NCBI GenBank assembly: GCA_050250575.1
Contig: JBFWOJ010000009.1
Coordinates: 113,591 to 177,590, forward strand
Reading direction: 5' to 3'
Origin: SHVO01 sp050250575
GTDB taxonomy: Bacteria > Pseudomonadota > Alphaproteobacteria > Rhodospirillales > Rhodospirillaceae
Length of the DNA stretch: 64,000 bases
Made by a program: the position numbers and the translations under genes
Shown: positions 43,541 through 52,755 of the stretch, in pieces
Position numbering within the stretch: position 1 is the stretch's first letter
Layout of the letters: every line of letters begins with the position of its first letter
Notes under the pieces: model-generated
What the model saw: the letters and a program-made list of their open reading frames with translations, nothing else
The model's database searches: none
Told to the model about the DNA's origin: nothing

Positions 43541-44534
43541 TCACAGCTTCCTTACGGCGCGCGGCCTGCTTGGCGGCGTGAGCCAGCGCGGCCTCACGAA
43601 CCCATGCGCCTCTTTCCCAGGCTTCCTTGCGCGCCTTCATGCGCTCCTTGGCGACCGGGCCTTCGCCCTTTACCACCGCCCAAAATTCGTCCCAGTCGAT
43701 CGCGCCGAAGTCGTAGTGCCCGCGCGCCTCGTTCCATTTGAGATCGGGATCTGGGACCGTCAGGCCGATCGATTGCGCCTGGGGCACGGTGACGTCGACG
43801 AACTTCTGGCGCAGCTCGTCATTGGTTTCCCGCTTGATACGCCAGCGTACGGACTGCGCCGTGTTGGGCGAATTGTCGTCCGGCGGCCCGAACATCATGA
43901 TCGAAGGCCACCACCACCTGTTCAGCGCATCCTGCGCCATCGCTTTCTGATCGGGAGTGCCGGCGGCCAGTTGCATCATGATCTCGAAGCCCTGGCGCTG
44001 ATGGAAACTCTCTTCCTTGCACACCCGCACCATCGCGCGCGCGTAAGGACCGTAAGAGGTGCGCTGCAGCGGCACCTGGTTCATGATCGCCGCACCGTCC
44101 ACGAGCCAGCCGATGGCGCCGATGTCGGCCCATGTCAGGGTCGGGTAATTGAAGATCGTCGAATATTTCGCTTTGCCGCTGTGCAAGGCATCGACCATCT
44201 CGTCGCGGCTGACGCCGAGCGTCTCGGCGGCGGAATAGAGATAAAGCCCGTGTCCGCCCTCGTCCTGCACCTTGGCCAGCAGCACGGCCTTGCGGCGCAA
44301 TGACGGCGCCCGGGTGATCCAGTTGCCCTCCGGCAGCATCCCGACGATTTCCGAATGGGCGTGCTGCGAGATCTGGCGGATGAGCGTCTTGCGGTAAGCC
44401 TCGGGCATCCAATCCTTCGGCTCGATGAACTCGTCGTTCGCGACCCGCGCTTCAAACGCATCGACCAGTTCCTGCGGCTCGCTGGCCGGACCCTTGTTCA
44501 GGGTCGGGTTCTTGTTCATTTCGGTCGTGTACAT
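43533..44534 (-). CDS. paaA: Phenylacetyl-CoA epoxidase catalytic subunit PaaA
   Basis: 333 residues. The di-iron ferritin-like core shows LLAKVQDEGGHGLYLYSAAE and VCKEESFHQRQGFEIM with the E-x2-H ligand motifs. Other family blocks are QISQHAHSEIVGMLPEGNWI, RWWWPSIMMFGP and DFGAIDWDEFWAVVKGEGP. It inserts one oxygen atom into the ring of phenylacetyl-CoA to give the 1,2-epoxide. It is the first gene of the minus-strand operon and is preceded by a near-consensus promoter with a PaaR-like operator. Confidence 0.97.
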   Translation of the reverse strand: MYTTEMNKNPTLNKGPASEPQELVDAFEARVANDEFIEPKDWMPEAYRKTLIRQISQHAHSEIVGMLPEGNWITRAPSLRRKAVLLAKVQDEGGHGLYLYSAAETLGVSRDEMVDALHSGKAKYSTIFNYPTLTWADIGAIGWLVDGAAIMNQVPLQRTSYGPYARAMVRVCKEESFHQRQGFEIMMQLAAGTPDQKAMAQDALNRWWWPSIMMFGPPDDNSPNTAQSVRWRIKRETNDELRQKFVDVTVPQAQSIGLTVPDPDLKWNEARGHYDFGAIDWDEFWAVVKGEGPVAKERMKARKEAWERGAWVREAALAHAAKQAARRKEAVNG

Positions 44535-44560
44535 GATCGTCCTAGCTCGTTCCGGATCGT

Positions 44561-44590
44561 ATTATAATAATAAACCGAACAGCCGGTCAA
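44561..44590 (-). promoter_or_regulatory. paaA promoter
   Basis: On the minus strand a -35 TTGACC (44590-44585) and a perfect -10 TATAAT (44566-44561) are separated by 18 bases and lie about 30 bases before the paaA ATG. ACCGAACAGCCGGT (44574-44587), with inverted ACCG/CGGT ends, sits in the spacer where a repressor would block RNA polymerase. Confidence 0.8.
44574..44587. promoter_or_regulatory. Candidate PaaR operator in the paaA promoter
   Basis: ACCGAACAGCCGGT has complementary ends ACCG and CGGT. A related ACCGAAATCGCC lies in the paaI promoter spacer at 46296-46307, and TCCGACCGGCC lies ahead of paaG at 46321-46331. TetR-type PaaR proteins in other bacteria are known to bind ACCG/CGGT-type palindromes. 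Which regulator binds here is inferred. Confidence 0.5.
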
Positions 44591-44599
44591 TTAATTAGG

Positions 44600-45802
44600 C
44601 TAGGGCTTTGCCAGTAGCAATGCGATGCCCTGGCCGACCCCTATGCACATTGTACACAAAGCATAATTTCCGGTTCTAGCCTGCATTTCGAGACTCGCGG
44701 TCAGGGCGAGACGGGCGCCGGACATCCCCAGGGGGTGTCCCAGCGCAATAGCGCCGCCATTGGGGTTCACATTCTCCGCGTCGTCGGCGATCCCCAGTTC
44801 CCGCAGTACGGCCAGCCCCTGCGCCGCAAAAGCTTCGTTAAGCTCGATCACGGAAAGGTCAGGAACCGCCAGCCCGGTCCTCGCCAACAGTTTCTGGGTC
44901 GCCGGCGCCGGGCCGATACCCATGATCCGCGGCGGAACGCCTGCGGTCGCACCGGCGACCACTCGGGCGGTCGGGTTCAGATTGTACTTCGCGACCGCCT
45001 TCTCGCTCGCGATGAGAAGAGCGGCGGCGCCGTCGTTCACGCCGCTGGCATTGCCTGCGGTGATCGTGCCGCCTTCGCGCACGATCGGCTTCAGTTTTGA
45101 TAGCTGTTCAACGCTCGTAGCGCGCGGGTGCTCGTCCTTCTCGACCACGATCGGGTCGCCCTTCGCCTGGGGAATCGTCACGGCGATGATTTCTTTCGCC
45201 AGGCGTCCGTTCGCCTGGGCTTTCGAGGCGCGCTCCTGGCTGCGGGCGGCGAACTTATCCTGATCGATGCGGGAGATTTGATAATCCTGCGCCACATTCT
45301 CCGCGGTCTCCGGCATGGAATCGATGCCGAACTGCGCCTTCATCTGCGGATTCACGAAGCGCCACCCGATGGTCGTATCGAAGACCTGCGCTTTCCGGCT
45401 GAAGGCCGTGGATGCCTTGCCCATCACGAACGGCGCACGCGTCATGCTCTCGACGCCGCCGGCGATCATCAGGTCGGCTTCGCCCGTCTTGATTGCGCGT
45501 GCCGCCATCGCGACAGCATCGAGGCCGGACCCGCACAGACGATTGATCGTTGTGCCCGGGACTGCATCACCGATGCCCGAGAGCAGCGCCGCCATGCGCG
45601 CGACGTTGCGATTGTCTTCGCCGGCCTGGTTGGCGCAGCCGAACACAACGTCGTCCACGTTCCCAAAGTCGACTTGCGGATTGCGCTCTCTCAGCGCCTT
45701 CAGGACCTTGGCGGCGAGATCGTCGGGCCGCACGTTGGCGAGGGCGCCGCTGTAGCGTCCGATCGGTGTGCGGATCCCATCGCAGATAAAAGCTTCAGCC
45801 AT
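44600..45802 (-). CDS. pcaF: 3-oxoadipyl-CoA thiolase
   Basis: 400 residues. Thiolase catalytic residues are Cys90 in NRLCGSGLDA, His356 in NGGAIALGHPLG and Cys386 in CTMCIGVGQG. The sequence from MAEAFICDGIRTPIGRYSGA onward is of the PcaF/PaaJ type. It splits 3-oxoadipyl-CoA, and in the paa pathway 3-oxo-5,6-dehydrosuberyl-CoA, with CoA. It follows paaI by two bases on the minus strand, and its stop lies just behind the paaA promoter. Confidence 0.95.
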   Translation of the reverse strand: MAEAFICDGIRTPIGRYSGALANVRPDDLAAKVLKALRERNPQVDFGNVDDVVFGCANQAGEDNRNVARMAALLSGIGDAVPGTTINRLCGSGLDAVAMAARAIKTGEADLMIAGGVESMTRAPFVMGKASTAFSRKAQVFDTTIGWRFVNPQMKAQFGIDSMPETAENVAQDYQISRIDQDKFAARSQERASKAQANGRLAKEIIAVTIPQAKGDPIVVEKDEHPRATSVEQLSKLKPIVREGGTITAGNASGVNDGAAALLIASEKAVAKYNLNPTARVVAGATAGVPPRIMGIGPAPATQKLLARTGLAVPDLSVIELNEAFAAQGLAVLRELGIADDAENVNPNGGAIALGHPLGMSGARLALTASLEMQARTGNYALCTMCIGVGQGIALLLAKP

Positions 45803-45804
45803 TT

Positions 45805-46236
45805 CTATGTCTCCACGACGACCGCCCCGCCGACGATGCGGGACTGTCCTTGAAATTGCGCGACCACCCGGCCGTCGCCGCCCCTGACTGTGATCGCATA
45901 CACGCCGCTGCGCCCCATGACCGCAACTTCGCGGGCCTCGGCTTCCAGCCGCTCGCCGTTTTTCACCGGCGAGGTGAAAACGATCGAGGCGCTCTGCGCC
46001 ACGGCGGCCTGGTTGCGTGAGTTGCAGGCGTAGGCAAAAGCGGTGTCGGCGAGCGCGAATATCAAACCGCCATGCGCGATCATGTGAGAGTTCAGCATGT
46101 CTTCACGCACAGTCATCGAGATCTTGCTGTAGCCGACGTCGGCATCTTCCACGCGGATGCCCCAATAGGGGCCCGTGCCTTCGCCTTTCAACATAGTTTC
46201 GGCGATGCGCCGAGCCAGTGCGCGGCTCTCAGACAT
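45805..46236 (-). CDS. paaI: PaaI hotdog-fold thioesterase
   Basis: 143 residues, the length of PaaI. The hotdog motif MLNSHMIAHGGLIFALADTA (about 48-67) carries the catalytic Asp and the HGG turn, and ASIVFTSPVKNGERLEAEA follows. PaaI hydrolyses hydroxyphenylacetyl-CoA esters and frees CoA when the pathway stalls. It heads the paaI-pcaF operon and is divergent from paaG. Confidence 0.93.
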   Translation of the reverse strand: MSESRALARRIAETMLKGEGTGPYWGIRVEDADVGYSKISMTVREDMLNSHMIAHGGLIFALADTAFAYACNSRNQAAVAQSASIVFTSPVKNGERLEAEAREVAVMGRSGVYAITVRGGDGRVVAQFQGQSRIVGGAVVVET

Positions 46237-46285
46237 GACGTTTTTTGCTTTGTGAAAGTGGAAGACAACCTATGCGCTTTGCGCT

Positions 46286-46314
46286 TATTTAGGCTACCGA
46301 AATCGCCTTGCCAA
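46286..46314 (-). promoter_or_regulatory. paaI promoter candidate
   Basis: On the minus strand TTGGCA (46314-46309) and TAAATA (46291-46286) are spaced by 17 bases, about 50 bases before the paaI start. The spacer holds ACCGAAATCGCC (plus-strand orientation, 46296-46307), which resembles the element in the paaA promoter. Confidence 0.55.
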
Positions 46315-46358
46315 TAATAATCCGACCGGCCATTCTGCGAATTCATGGAGGGCGCATC

Positions 46359-47150
46359 ATGCAATTTGAAACCATCATTTTCGAGCTCAAAGATGGTGTC
46401 GCGCGCCTGACGCTGAACCGCCCCGACCGCCTCAACAGCTTTACCGTGAAAATGCATACGGAAGTCGCGGCGGCCCTGGCGCACGTCGAAACCGACAAGA
46501 CTGCGCGCGTGCTCGTACTTACCGGCGCAGGCCGCGGATTTTGTGCCGGCCAGGACTTGAACGATCGCGCCGTGGCACCGGGGGGCGAGCCGGTAGACCT
46601 TGGTGACTCCGTTGAAAAATATTATGGGCCCCTCATTCGGCGCCTTTCGAATCTCAAGATGCCTGTCATCTGCGCCGTGAACGGTGTCGCTGCAGGCGCG
46701 GGCGCAAACATCGCAGTGGCCTGCGATATCGTGATCGCCGGGCGCAGCGCGAAGTTCATCGAATCGTTCGCGAATATCGGGCTGATCCCGGACTCCGGCG
46801 GAACCTGGCATCTGGCAAAACACGTCGGACAGGCGCGCGCACTCGGCATGGCGTTGACCGGCGAGCCGATCCCCGCGGAAACCGCCGCCAGTTGGGGCCT
46901 GATCTGGAAGTGCGTCGACGACGAGAAGCTCAGCGAAGAGGTTGACGCCTTGGCAGCCAAATTCGCGCAAGGTCCCACCGCCGGTCTCGCGGCAACGAAA
47001 GCCGCGATCCGTGCGGCCTGGCTGAAGGACCTCGATACGGAGCTGGATATCGAGCGCGACCTTATGCGTGAACTCGGCCGGAGCCACGATTATCTCGAAG
47101 GCGTCAAAGCCTTCATGGAAAAACGTAAGCCCACTTTCAAGGGCGCTTAA
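46359..47150 (+). CDS. paaG: PaaG, 1,2-epoxyphenylacetyl-CoA isomerase
   Basis: 263 residues from ATG 46359, placed after GGAGGG; the frame is open upstream. It is a crotonase-fold protein: LTLNRPDRLNSFTVKM, GAGRGFCAGQDLNDRAV, INGVAAGAGANIAVACD-like oxyanion loop (AVNGVAAGAGANIA) and FANIGLIPDSGGTWHL. The GQDL segment with Asp is typical of PaaG. It converts the ring epoxide to an oxepin-CoA. It begins the plus-strand paaG-paaZ-paaK set. Confidence 0.93.
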   Translation: MQFETIIFELKDGVARLTLNRPDRLNSFTVKMHTEVAAALAHVETDKTARVLVLTGAGRGFCAGQDLNDRAVAPGGEPVDLGDSVEKYYGPLIRRLSNLKMPVICAVNGVAAGAGANIAVACDIVIAGRSAKFIESFANIGLIPDSGGTWHLAKHVGQARALGMALTGEPIPAETAASWGLIWKCVDDEKLSEEVDALAAKFAQGPTAGLAATKAAIRAAWLKDLDTELDIERDLMRELGRSHDYLEGVKAFMEKRKPTFKGA

Positions 47151-47205
47151 TTGCACTCGCCGCGCAGTTCTCGCGCGCACAACCCTAATTTATTGGACAA
47201 CTGAC

Positions 47206-49236
47206 ATGTCGATGATTCGTCTTCAGAACTACGCAGCCGATAAATGGATCTCCGGCGAGGGCAAACTTTCGCCGATCTTTTCGGCGGTCAGCGGCGAACC
47301 CGTTGCGGAAACCGGCTCAGGCGGCCTCGACTTCAAGAAGATGACGGACTATGCGCGCCGCGTCGGTGGACCTGCGCTGCGCAAGATGACCTTTCACGAA
47401 CGTGCTTTCGCGCTCAAGGCGCTCGCCAATGCGATCATGGCGCGCAAGGAAGAGCTTTATGAGCTGTCGTACGCGACCGGCGCGACGCGCACCGACAGCT
47501 GGATCGACATCGAAGGCGGCGCCGGCACGCTCTTCAGCTTCAGTTCCAAGGGGCGGCGCGAGCTTCCCAACAGCCGCATCTTGCTCGACGGAGACATGGA
47601 AGTGCTGGGCAAGGGCGGCACCTTCGTCGGCCAGCACGTGTACACGTCGCTGCAAGGCGTCGCCGTGCACATCAACGCCTTCAACTTCCCGGTTTGGGGC
47701 ATGCTCGAGAAGCTGGGCCCCACGTTGCTCGCCGGGGTGCCGGCGATCGTGAAGCCCGCTTCGGCGACGGCCTATCTCGCCGAAGCTTGCTTCCGCATCA
47801 TGATCGAAGCCAAAGCGTTCCCCGACGGCGCGCTGCAGTTCATAGCCGGCTCGGCCGGCGACCTCCTCGATCATCTGACCTGCCAGGATGCGATCTCGTT
47901 CACCGGGTCCGCCGGAACCTCGATGAAGCTGCAGTCGCATCCGGTGATCGCCCGGGAATCCGTGCGGTTCGTCGCCGAGCGCGATTCATTGAATGCGTCG
48001 ATCCTCGGCCCCGACGCGAAGCCCGACACGCCGGAATTCGACCTCTTCGTGAAAGAGGTCGTTAAAGAAATGACGGTGAAGGCCGGCCAGAAGTGCACCG
48101 CGATCCGCCGGGCCATGGCGCCGGCCAACCTCATCGACGACGTGCAGAAAGCGATCGCGGCGCGCCTCGATAAGACCGTGATCGGCGACCCGCGCCTCGA
48201 AGGCGTGCGTATGGGCGCACTTGCGAGTTTGGATCAGCTGAGAGACGTGCGCGCGAAGGTCGCCGAACTCGCGCAAGTTGCCAAGATCGTCTACGGCGAT
48301 CCCAACAGCGTGAAGGCGCAGGGCGAGGGCACATCCAAGGGCGCGTTCATTTCACCGATCCTTTTGCGCACCGATGATCCGTGGAAGGCCGCGGCCGTGC
48401 ACGACGTCGAAGCGTTCGGGCCAGTGTCTACTTTGATGCCCTACAAGGATTTCGACGACGCCATCGCGCTCGCCAATCGTGGAATGGGCTCGCTCGCGAT
48501 CTCGGTTTTCACGCACGATCCGATGGTCGCGCGCGAGGCGGTGCTTGGCGCCGGCGCCTATCACGGCCGCATGGTGTTCATCGATCGCGACTGCGCCAAA
48601 GAATCCACCGGCCACGGTTCTCCGCTGCCTGTGCTCGTCCACGGCGGTCCGGGCCGGGCCGGCGGCGGCGAAGAGATGGGCGGGATGCGCGGCATCAAAC
48701 ATTACATGCAGCGCTCTGCACTTCAGGGCAGCCCCACCATTCTCGCGGGCATTGCCGGCAGCTATCTGCCGGGCGCGGCGCAAACGCCCGCGACGCGGCA
48801 TCCCTTCCGCCTCCGCTTCGGCGAGCTCGAGCCGGGCTATACCCTCAAGACCGAGCCGCGCACGATCACCATCGCGGATATCGAGCATTTCGCCGAATTC
48901 ACCGGTGACAAGTTCTATGCGCACATGGATGAGGAAGCGGCGAAGGCGAATCCTTTCTTCCCTGGGCGCGTGGCGCACGGTTACTTGCTCCTTTCGTTCG
49001 CAGCCGGCTTGTTCGTCGATCCGGCGCCAGGTCCCGTGCTCGCCAACTACGGCCTCGATCATCTGCGCTTTGTCAAACCGGTGCAGGCAGGCGAATCCAT
49101 CCGAGTCACCCTTACGGTCAAATCGAAAACCGCGCGCAAGGACGAGTACGGGGAAGTGCGCTGGTACGTGCAGATCCACAATCAGGCGGACGAGCTTGTC
49201 GCAAGCTACGATCTCCTGACCATGAACGCAGTGTGA
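47206..49236 (+). CDS. paaZ: PaaZ, oxepin-CoA hydrolase / aldehyde dehydrogenase
   Basis: 676 residues from ATG 47206. The N-terminal aldehyde dehydrogenase (1-520) has Glu258 in FVAERDSLN and Cys297 in GQKCTAIRR. The C-terminal MaoC-type hydratase (about 535-676) has AEFTGDKFYAHMDEEAA with the catalytic Asp and His, and GRVAHGYLLLSFAAGLF. The hydratase domain opens oxepin-CoA and the dehydrogenase oxidises the aldehyde to 3-oxo-5,6-dehydrosuberyl-CoA. Both active sites look intact. It follows paaG by 55 bases. Confidence 0.95.
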   Translation: MSMIRLQNYAADKWISGEGKLSPIFSAVSGEPVAETGSGGLDFKKMTDYARRVGGPALRKMTFHERAFALKALANAIMARKEELYELSYATGATRTDSWIDIEGGAGTLFSFSSKGRRELPNSRILLDGDMEVLGKGGTFVGQHVYTSLQGVAVHINAFNFPVWGMLEKLGPTLLAGVPAIVKPASATAYLAEACFRIMIEAKAFPDGALQFIAGSAGDLLDHLTCQDAISFTGSAGTSMKLQSHPVIARESVRFVAERDSLNASILGPDAKPDTPEFDLFVKEVVKEMTVKAGQKCTAIRRAMAPANLIDDVQKAIAARLDKTVIGDPRLEGVRMGALASLDQLRDVRAKVAELAQVAKIVYGDPNSVKAQGEGTSKGAFISPILLRTDDPWKAAAVHDVEAFGPVSTLMPYKDFDDAIALANRGMGSLAISVFTHDPMVAREAVLGAGAYHGRMVFIDRDCAKESTGHGSPLPVLVHGGPGRAGGGEEMGGMRGIKHYMQRSALQGSPTILAGIAGSYLPGAAQTPATRHPFRLRFGELEPGYTLKTEPRTITIADIEHFAEFTGDKFYAHMDEEAAKANPFFPGRVAHGYLLLSFAAGLFVDPAPGPVLANYGLDHLRFVKPVQAGESIRVTLTVKSKTARKDEYGEVRWYVQIHNQADELVASYDLLTMNAV

Positions 49237-49252
49237 TTGGGGCGGGGATTCG

Positions 49253-50530
49253 GTGTCGCACGATCCCCATCCAACCCTCACGCAACTCCGTGCGCTTCAG
49301 CTTGAACGGTTGAAGGATTCCATTGCCCGCGCGTACGCGGGCAATGCCGCCTACCGCGCGAAGTTCGATGCGGCCGGAGTATCGCCGGCCTCGCTCGTCT
49401 CCCTGGACGATCTCGCGAAATTTCCGTTCACGACGAAGGCGGATTTGCGCGCGGCCTACCCGTTTGGATTCTTCACCGTGCCGCGGGAAAAGCTCGTGCG
49501 CATCCACGCCTCCTCGGGCACGACGGGCAAACCGACGGTCGTCGGTTACACCCAGCGCGATATCGACACCTGGGCCGATCTGATGGCGCGGTCGATCTAT
49601 GCTGCCGGCGGTCGGCCCGGCATGAAAGTACACATCGCTTACGGGTATGGTCTATTCACCGGGGGCCTCGGCTGCCACTACGGCGCCGAGCGCCTCGGCT
49701 GCACCGTGATACCGGTGTCCGGCGGCCAGACCGAGCGCCAGGTGCAGCTCATCATGGACTTCGCGCCGGACATCATCATGGTGACGCCGAGTTACATGCT
49801 GGCGATCCTGGACGAGTTCCGGCGCCAGGGCGTCGATCCGAGCGCATCCTCGCTAAAGATCGGGATCTTCGGCGCCGAGCCCTGGACCGAAGGCATGCGC
49901 AAGGAAATCGAAGACGCCTTCGCTATCACGGCGGTCGATATCTACGGGCTGTCCGAAGTCATGGGACCAGGGGTCGCACAGGAGTATGCCGACACCAAGG
50001 ACGGCCCGACAATTTGGGAAGACCACTTCTATCCTGAGATTGTCGATCCCGAGACCGGCGCGCCCAAACCCGACGGTGAGGACGGCGAGCTGGTTTTCAC
50101 CTCGCTCACGAAGGAAGCGATGCCGGTGATCCGCTATCGCACGCGGGACCTGACGCGGCTCTTGCCCGGTCAAGGGCGCGCGATGAGGCGCTTTAACCGC
50201 ATCCGGGCGCGCTCGGACGACATGCTGATCATTCGCGGCGTGAACGTGTTTCCGAGCCAGATCGAAGAACAGATCATGCGCTGTCCGGCGCTCGCGCCGC
50301 ACTACCTGATTGAAGTGACACGCCCGGGGCGCACCGATGAAATGACGGTACTGGTTGAACGCCGTGTGGGGGCACTCGACGCGGATTGTGCCGCCGCCGC
50401 GAGCACTCTTGTCGCTCGCCTCAAAGACCTTATTGGAATCACCATCGCGGTCGATCTAAAACCCGCCGGTTCCCTCGACCGGTCGCAGGGTAAAGCCAAG
50501 CGCGTGCTCGACCGGCGCCCTAAGAGCTGA
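49253..50530 (+). CDS. paaK: Phenylacetate-CoA ligase
   Basis: 425 residues from GTG 49253, 16 bases after paaZ. The AMP-binding P-loop HASSGTTGKPTVVGYT (about 84-98) and IYGLSEVMGPGVAQE are diagnostic for PaaK. The C-terminal lid includes RSDDMLIIRGVNVFPSQIEE and ends GKAKRVLDRR. It activates phenylacetate to phenylacetyl-CoA with ATP, the entry step of the pathway. Confidence 0.96.
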   Translation: MSHDPHPTLTQLRALQLERLKDSIARAYAGNAAYRAKFDAAGVSPASLVSLDDLAKFPFTTKADLRAAYPFGFFTVPREKLVRIHASSGTTGKPTVVGYTQRDIDTWADLMARSIYAAGGRPGMKVHIAYGYGLFTGGLGCHYGAERLGCTVIPVSGGQTERQVQLIMDFAPDIIMVTPSYMLAILDEFRRQGVDPSASSLKIGIFGAEPWTEGMRKEIEDAFAITAVDIYGLSEVMGPGVAQEYADTKDGPTIWEDHFYPEIVDPETGAPKPDGEDGELVFTSLTKEAMPVIRYRTRDLTRLLPGQGRAMRRFNRIRARSDDMLIIRGVNVFPSQIEEQIMRCPALAPHYLIEVTRPGRTDEMTVLVERRVGALDADCAAAASTLVARLKDLIGITIAVDLKPAGSLDRSQGKAKRVLDRRPKS

Positions 50531-50543
50531 ATCGGAGTCCGAA

Positions 50544-52628
50544 ATGTCCGTCCTGCGCGAAGTCCGCGAGAATAATCTCATTTTGTGGATCGACAATCCG
50601 CCCGTGAATGCGCTTTCCCAAGAGGTGCGCGCAGGGCTTCTCGCCGGTGTCACGGAGGCGGCAACGGCTTCGACGGTCAAAGGTATTGTCATTGCCTGCA
50701 AGGGGCGCACCTTTATTGCCGGCGCTGATGTGAAGGAATTCGGCGCGCCGCCGACCGAGCCTTTCCTACCCGATCTCACCGCCGCAATCGAAAACTCGCC
50801 GAAGACGGTGGTCGCATCAATCCATGGCCAGGCGCTGGGCGGTGGCCTCGAGATCGCTCTCGCCTGCCACTATCGCGTGGCGGCCAAAGGCGCAAAACTC
50901 GGCCTGCCGGAGGTCACGTTGGGACTCGTGCCCGGCGCAGGCGGCACGCAACGCCTGCCGCGCCTGATCGATCCAATTGTCGCCGCTGAGATGATTGCGT
51001 CTGGCAAGCCCGTCGACGCTGCGCGCGCAAAAACCTTGGGATTGGTGGACGCCATTGCCGAGGATCACCTTGTCGAGGCTCTAAAGATGGCCGCCACGCA
51101 ACCGTCGGCAGGCCGCCGCCTCTCCGATCGTCCTTTCGAGCTCGATACTGCGAAATTCGACGCGCTCGCGGCCTCGACAAGAAAAGCGGCGAAAGGCGCA
51201 TCCGCGCCGGGCGCCGCGGTCGACCTGTTGCGTCGCACTGCGGGCCGGTCGTTTGCAGAGGGCATGAAGGAAGAGCGTGCTCTCTTCCTTCATCTGCGCT
51301 CCACTGACGAGGCGAAAGCGTTGCGTCATATCTTTTTTGCCGAGCGCGCCTCATCCAAGGCGCCGGACGACGTTGCCGACGCCCAGCCAGTGGACGTCAA
51401 GACCGTCGGCATCGTCGGTGCGGGCACGATGGGCACTGGAATTGCCATGACCTTCCTCGATGCGGGTCTCAAGGTCCGCATGCTTGAGATGAGCGATGAG
51501 GCACTGGCGAAAGGCCTTGCACGTATCCAATCCACTTATCAGGACAGCGTTACGAAGGGCCGCATCAGCGAGGCCCAGCGCGAACAACGGGTTTCCGCCG
51601 TCAGCGGTTCCACGGACTACACTTCTCTCGGGAACTGCGATTTGATCGTCGAGGCCGTGTTCGAATCGCTGGATGTGAAGAAGGCGGTGTTCGCAAAGCT
51701 CGATGCCGTCGCCCGAACCGGTGCAATTCTCGCTACCAACACCTCCTATCTCGACATCAATGAGATTGCCGCATCGATCTCGCGGCCCGAGGCGGTCGTC
51801 GGCCTGCATTACTTCAGCCCCGCCAACATCATGAAGCTTCTCGAAGTCGTGCGCGCGAAGCGCACGAGTCCTGAGGCGCTTGTCACGGCCCTCGCAGTCG
51901 CCAAAGCAACAAATAAGATTCCCGTGATCGCTGGCGTCTGCCCCGGTTTCATCGGCAATCGGATGTTGCGCGCCTATGTGCGTGAAGCCGGTCTCCTGCT
52001 GCTGGAAGGGGCGACGCCGGAGCAAGTTGACAAGGCGCTCACGAGTTTCGGCATGGCCATGGGACCGTTTGCCGTCGCCGATCTTTCCGGCATCGATATC
52101 GGCTACAAGGCCCGCAAGGAGATGGCGCCCGGCACCTTCGAACCCATGGCAACCATCGTCCACGACAAGCTGGTGGAAGCGGGCCACCTCGGTCAGAAGT
52201 CCGGATCGGGCTTCTACACTTACGCCGGTGGCGTCAAGTCGCCCAATCCCGCGGCGCTCGCTTTTATAGAAGAGGTTCGCGCCAGCGCCGGCCGGAGCCC
52301 GCGCGCGATCGCGGACGACGAGATTGTCGAACGCACGATGCTCGCCCTGGTGAACGAGGGCTACTGGATCGTTCACGAAGGTATCGCCCGCAACCTCGAT
52401 GACATCGACGTGGTGTATGTCAATGGCTACGGCTTCCCCCGTCACCGGGGCGGACCGATGTTCTACGCCCGCACGGTTGGCCTTGCGAAGGTGCTGAACT
52501 CCATCGAAGGATTCGGGAAAGATGCATTTGGAAAATGGTGGTCAGTTTCGCCCGCCCTGCGCAGCGCCGCGGCGGCGCACTCACCGGCACGCGAGTTGAA
52601 AATCGTCCGTCCGGACGGTTGCGCTTGA
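50544..52628 (+). CDS. Enoyl-CoA hydratase / 3-hydroxyacyl-CoA dehydrogenase fusion
   Basis: 694 residues. Residues 1-190 are a crotonase domain with GQALGGGLEIALACHYRV and LPEVTLGLVPGAGGTQRLPR, including both catalytic Glu positions. Residues about 285-470 are a Rossmann domain (TVGIVGAGTMGTGIAMTFLD) with active-site GLHYFSPANIMKLLEVV, followed by two HAD C-terminal domains. The order is that of FadB/FadJ. In this cluster no separate paaF or paaH exists, so the fusion probably supplies both steps between PaaZ/PcaF products and oxoadipyl-CoA. It follows paaK by 13 bases. A general beta-oxidation role is the alternative. Confidence 0.92.
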   Translation: MSVLREVRENNLILWIDNPPVNALSQEVRAGLLAGVTEAATASTVKGIVIACKGRTFIAGADVKEFGAPPTEPFLPDLTAAIENSPKTVVASIHGQALGGGLEIALACHYRVAAKGAKLGLPEVTLGLVPGAGGTQRLPRLIDPIVAAEMIASGKPVDAARAKTLGLVDAIAEDHLVEALKMAATQPSAGRRLSDRPFELDTAKFDALAASTRKAAKGASAPGAAVDLLRRTAGRSFAEGMKEERALFLHLRSTDEAKALRHIFFAERASSKAPDDVADAQPVDVKTVGIVGAGTMGTGIAMTFLDAGLKVRMLEMSDEALAKGLARIQSTYQDSVTKGRISEAQREQRVSAVSGSTDYTSLGNCDLIVEAVFESLDVKKAVFAKLDAVARTGAILATNTSYLDINEIAASISRPEAVVGLHYFSPANIMKLLEVVRAKRTSPEALVTALAVAKATNKIPVIAGVCPGFIGNRMLRAYVREAGLLLLEGATPEQVDKALTSFGMAMGPFAVADLSGIDIGYKARKEMAPGTFEPMATIVHDKLVEAGHLGQKSGSGFYTYAGGVKSPNPAALAFIEEVRASAGRSPRAIADDEIVERTMLALVNEGYWIVHEGIARNLDDIDVVYVNGYGFPRHRGGPMFYARTVGLAKVLNSIEGFGKDAFGKWWSVSPALRSAAAAHSPARELKIVRPDGCA

Positions 52629-52755
52629 AGAAGTTATGATTTGCAATAGGTTAGCGCGGATGCCGTGGGAACGACCTGCCTCCCGCGTAAAGCCTATCTG
52701 ATATATAATCGAGGCAAAGTTTGCCGCGGCGGCGGCAGCAATTGGAGGATTTGCG

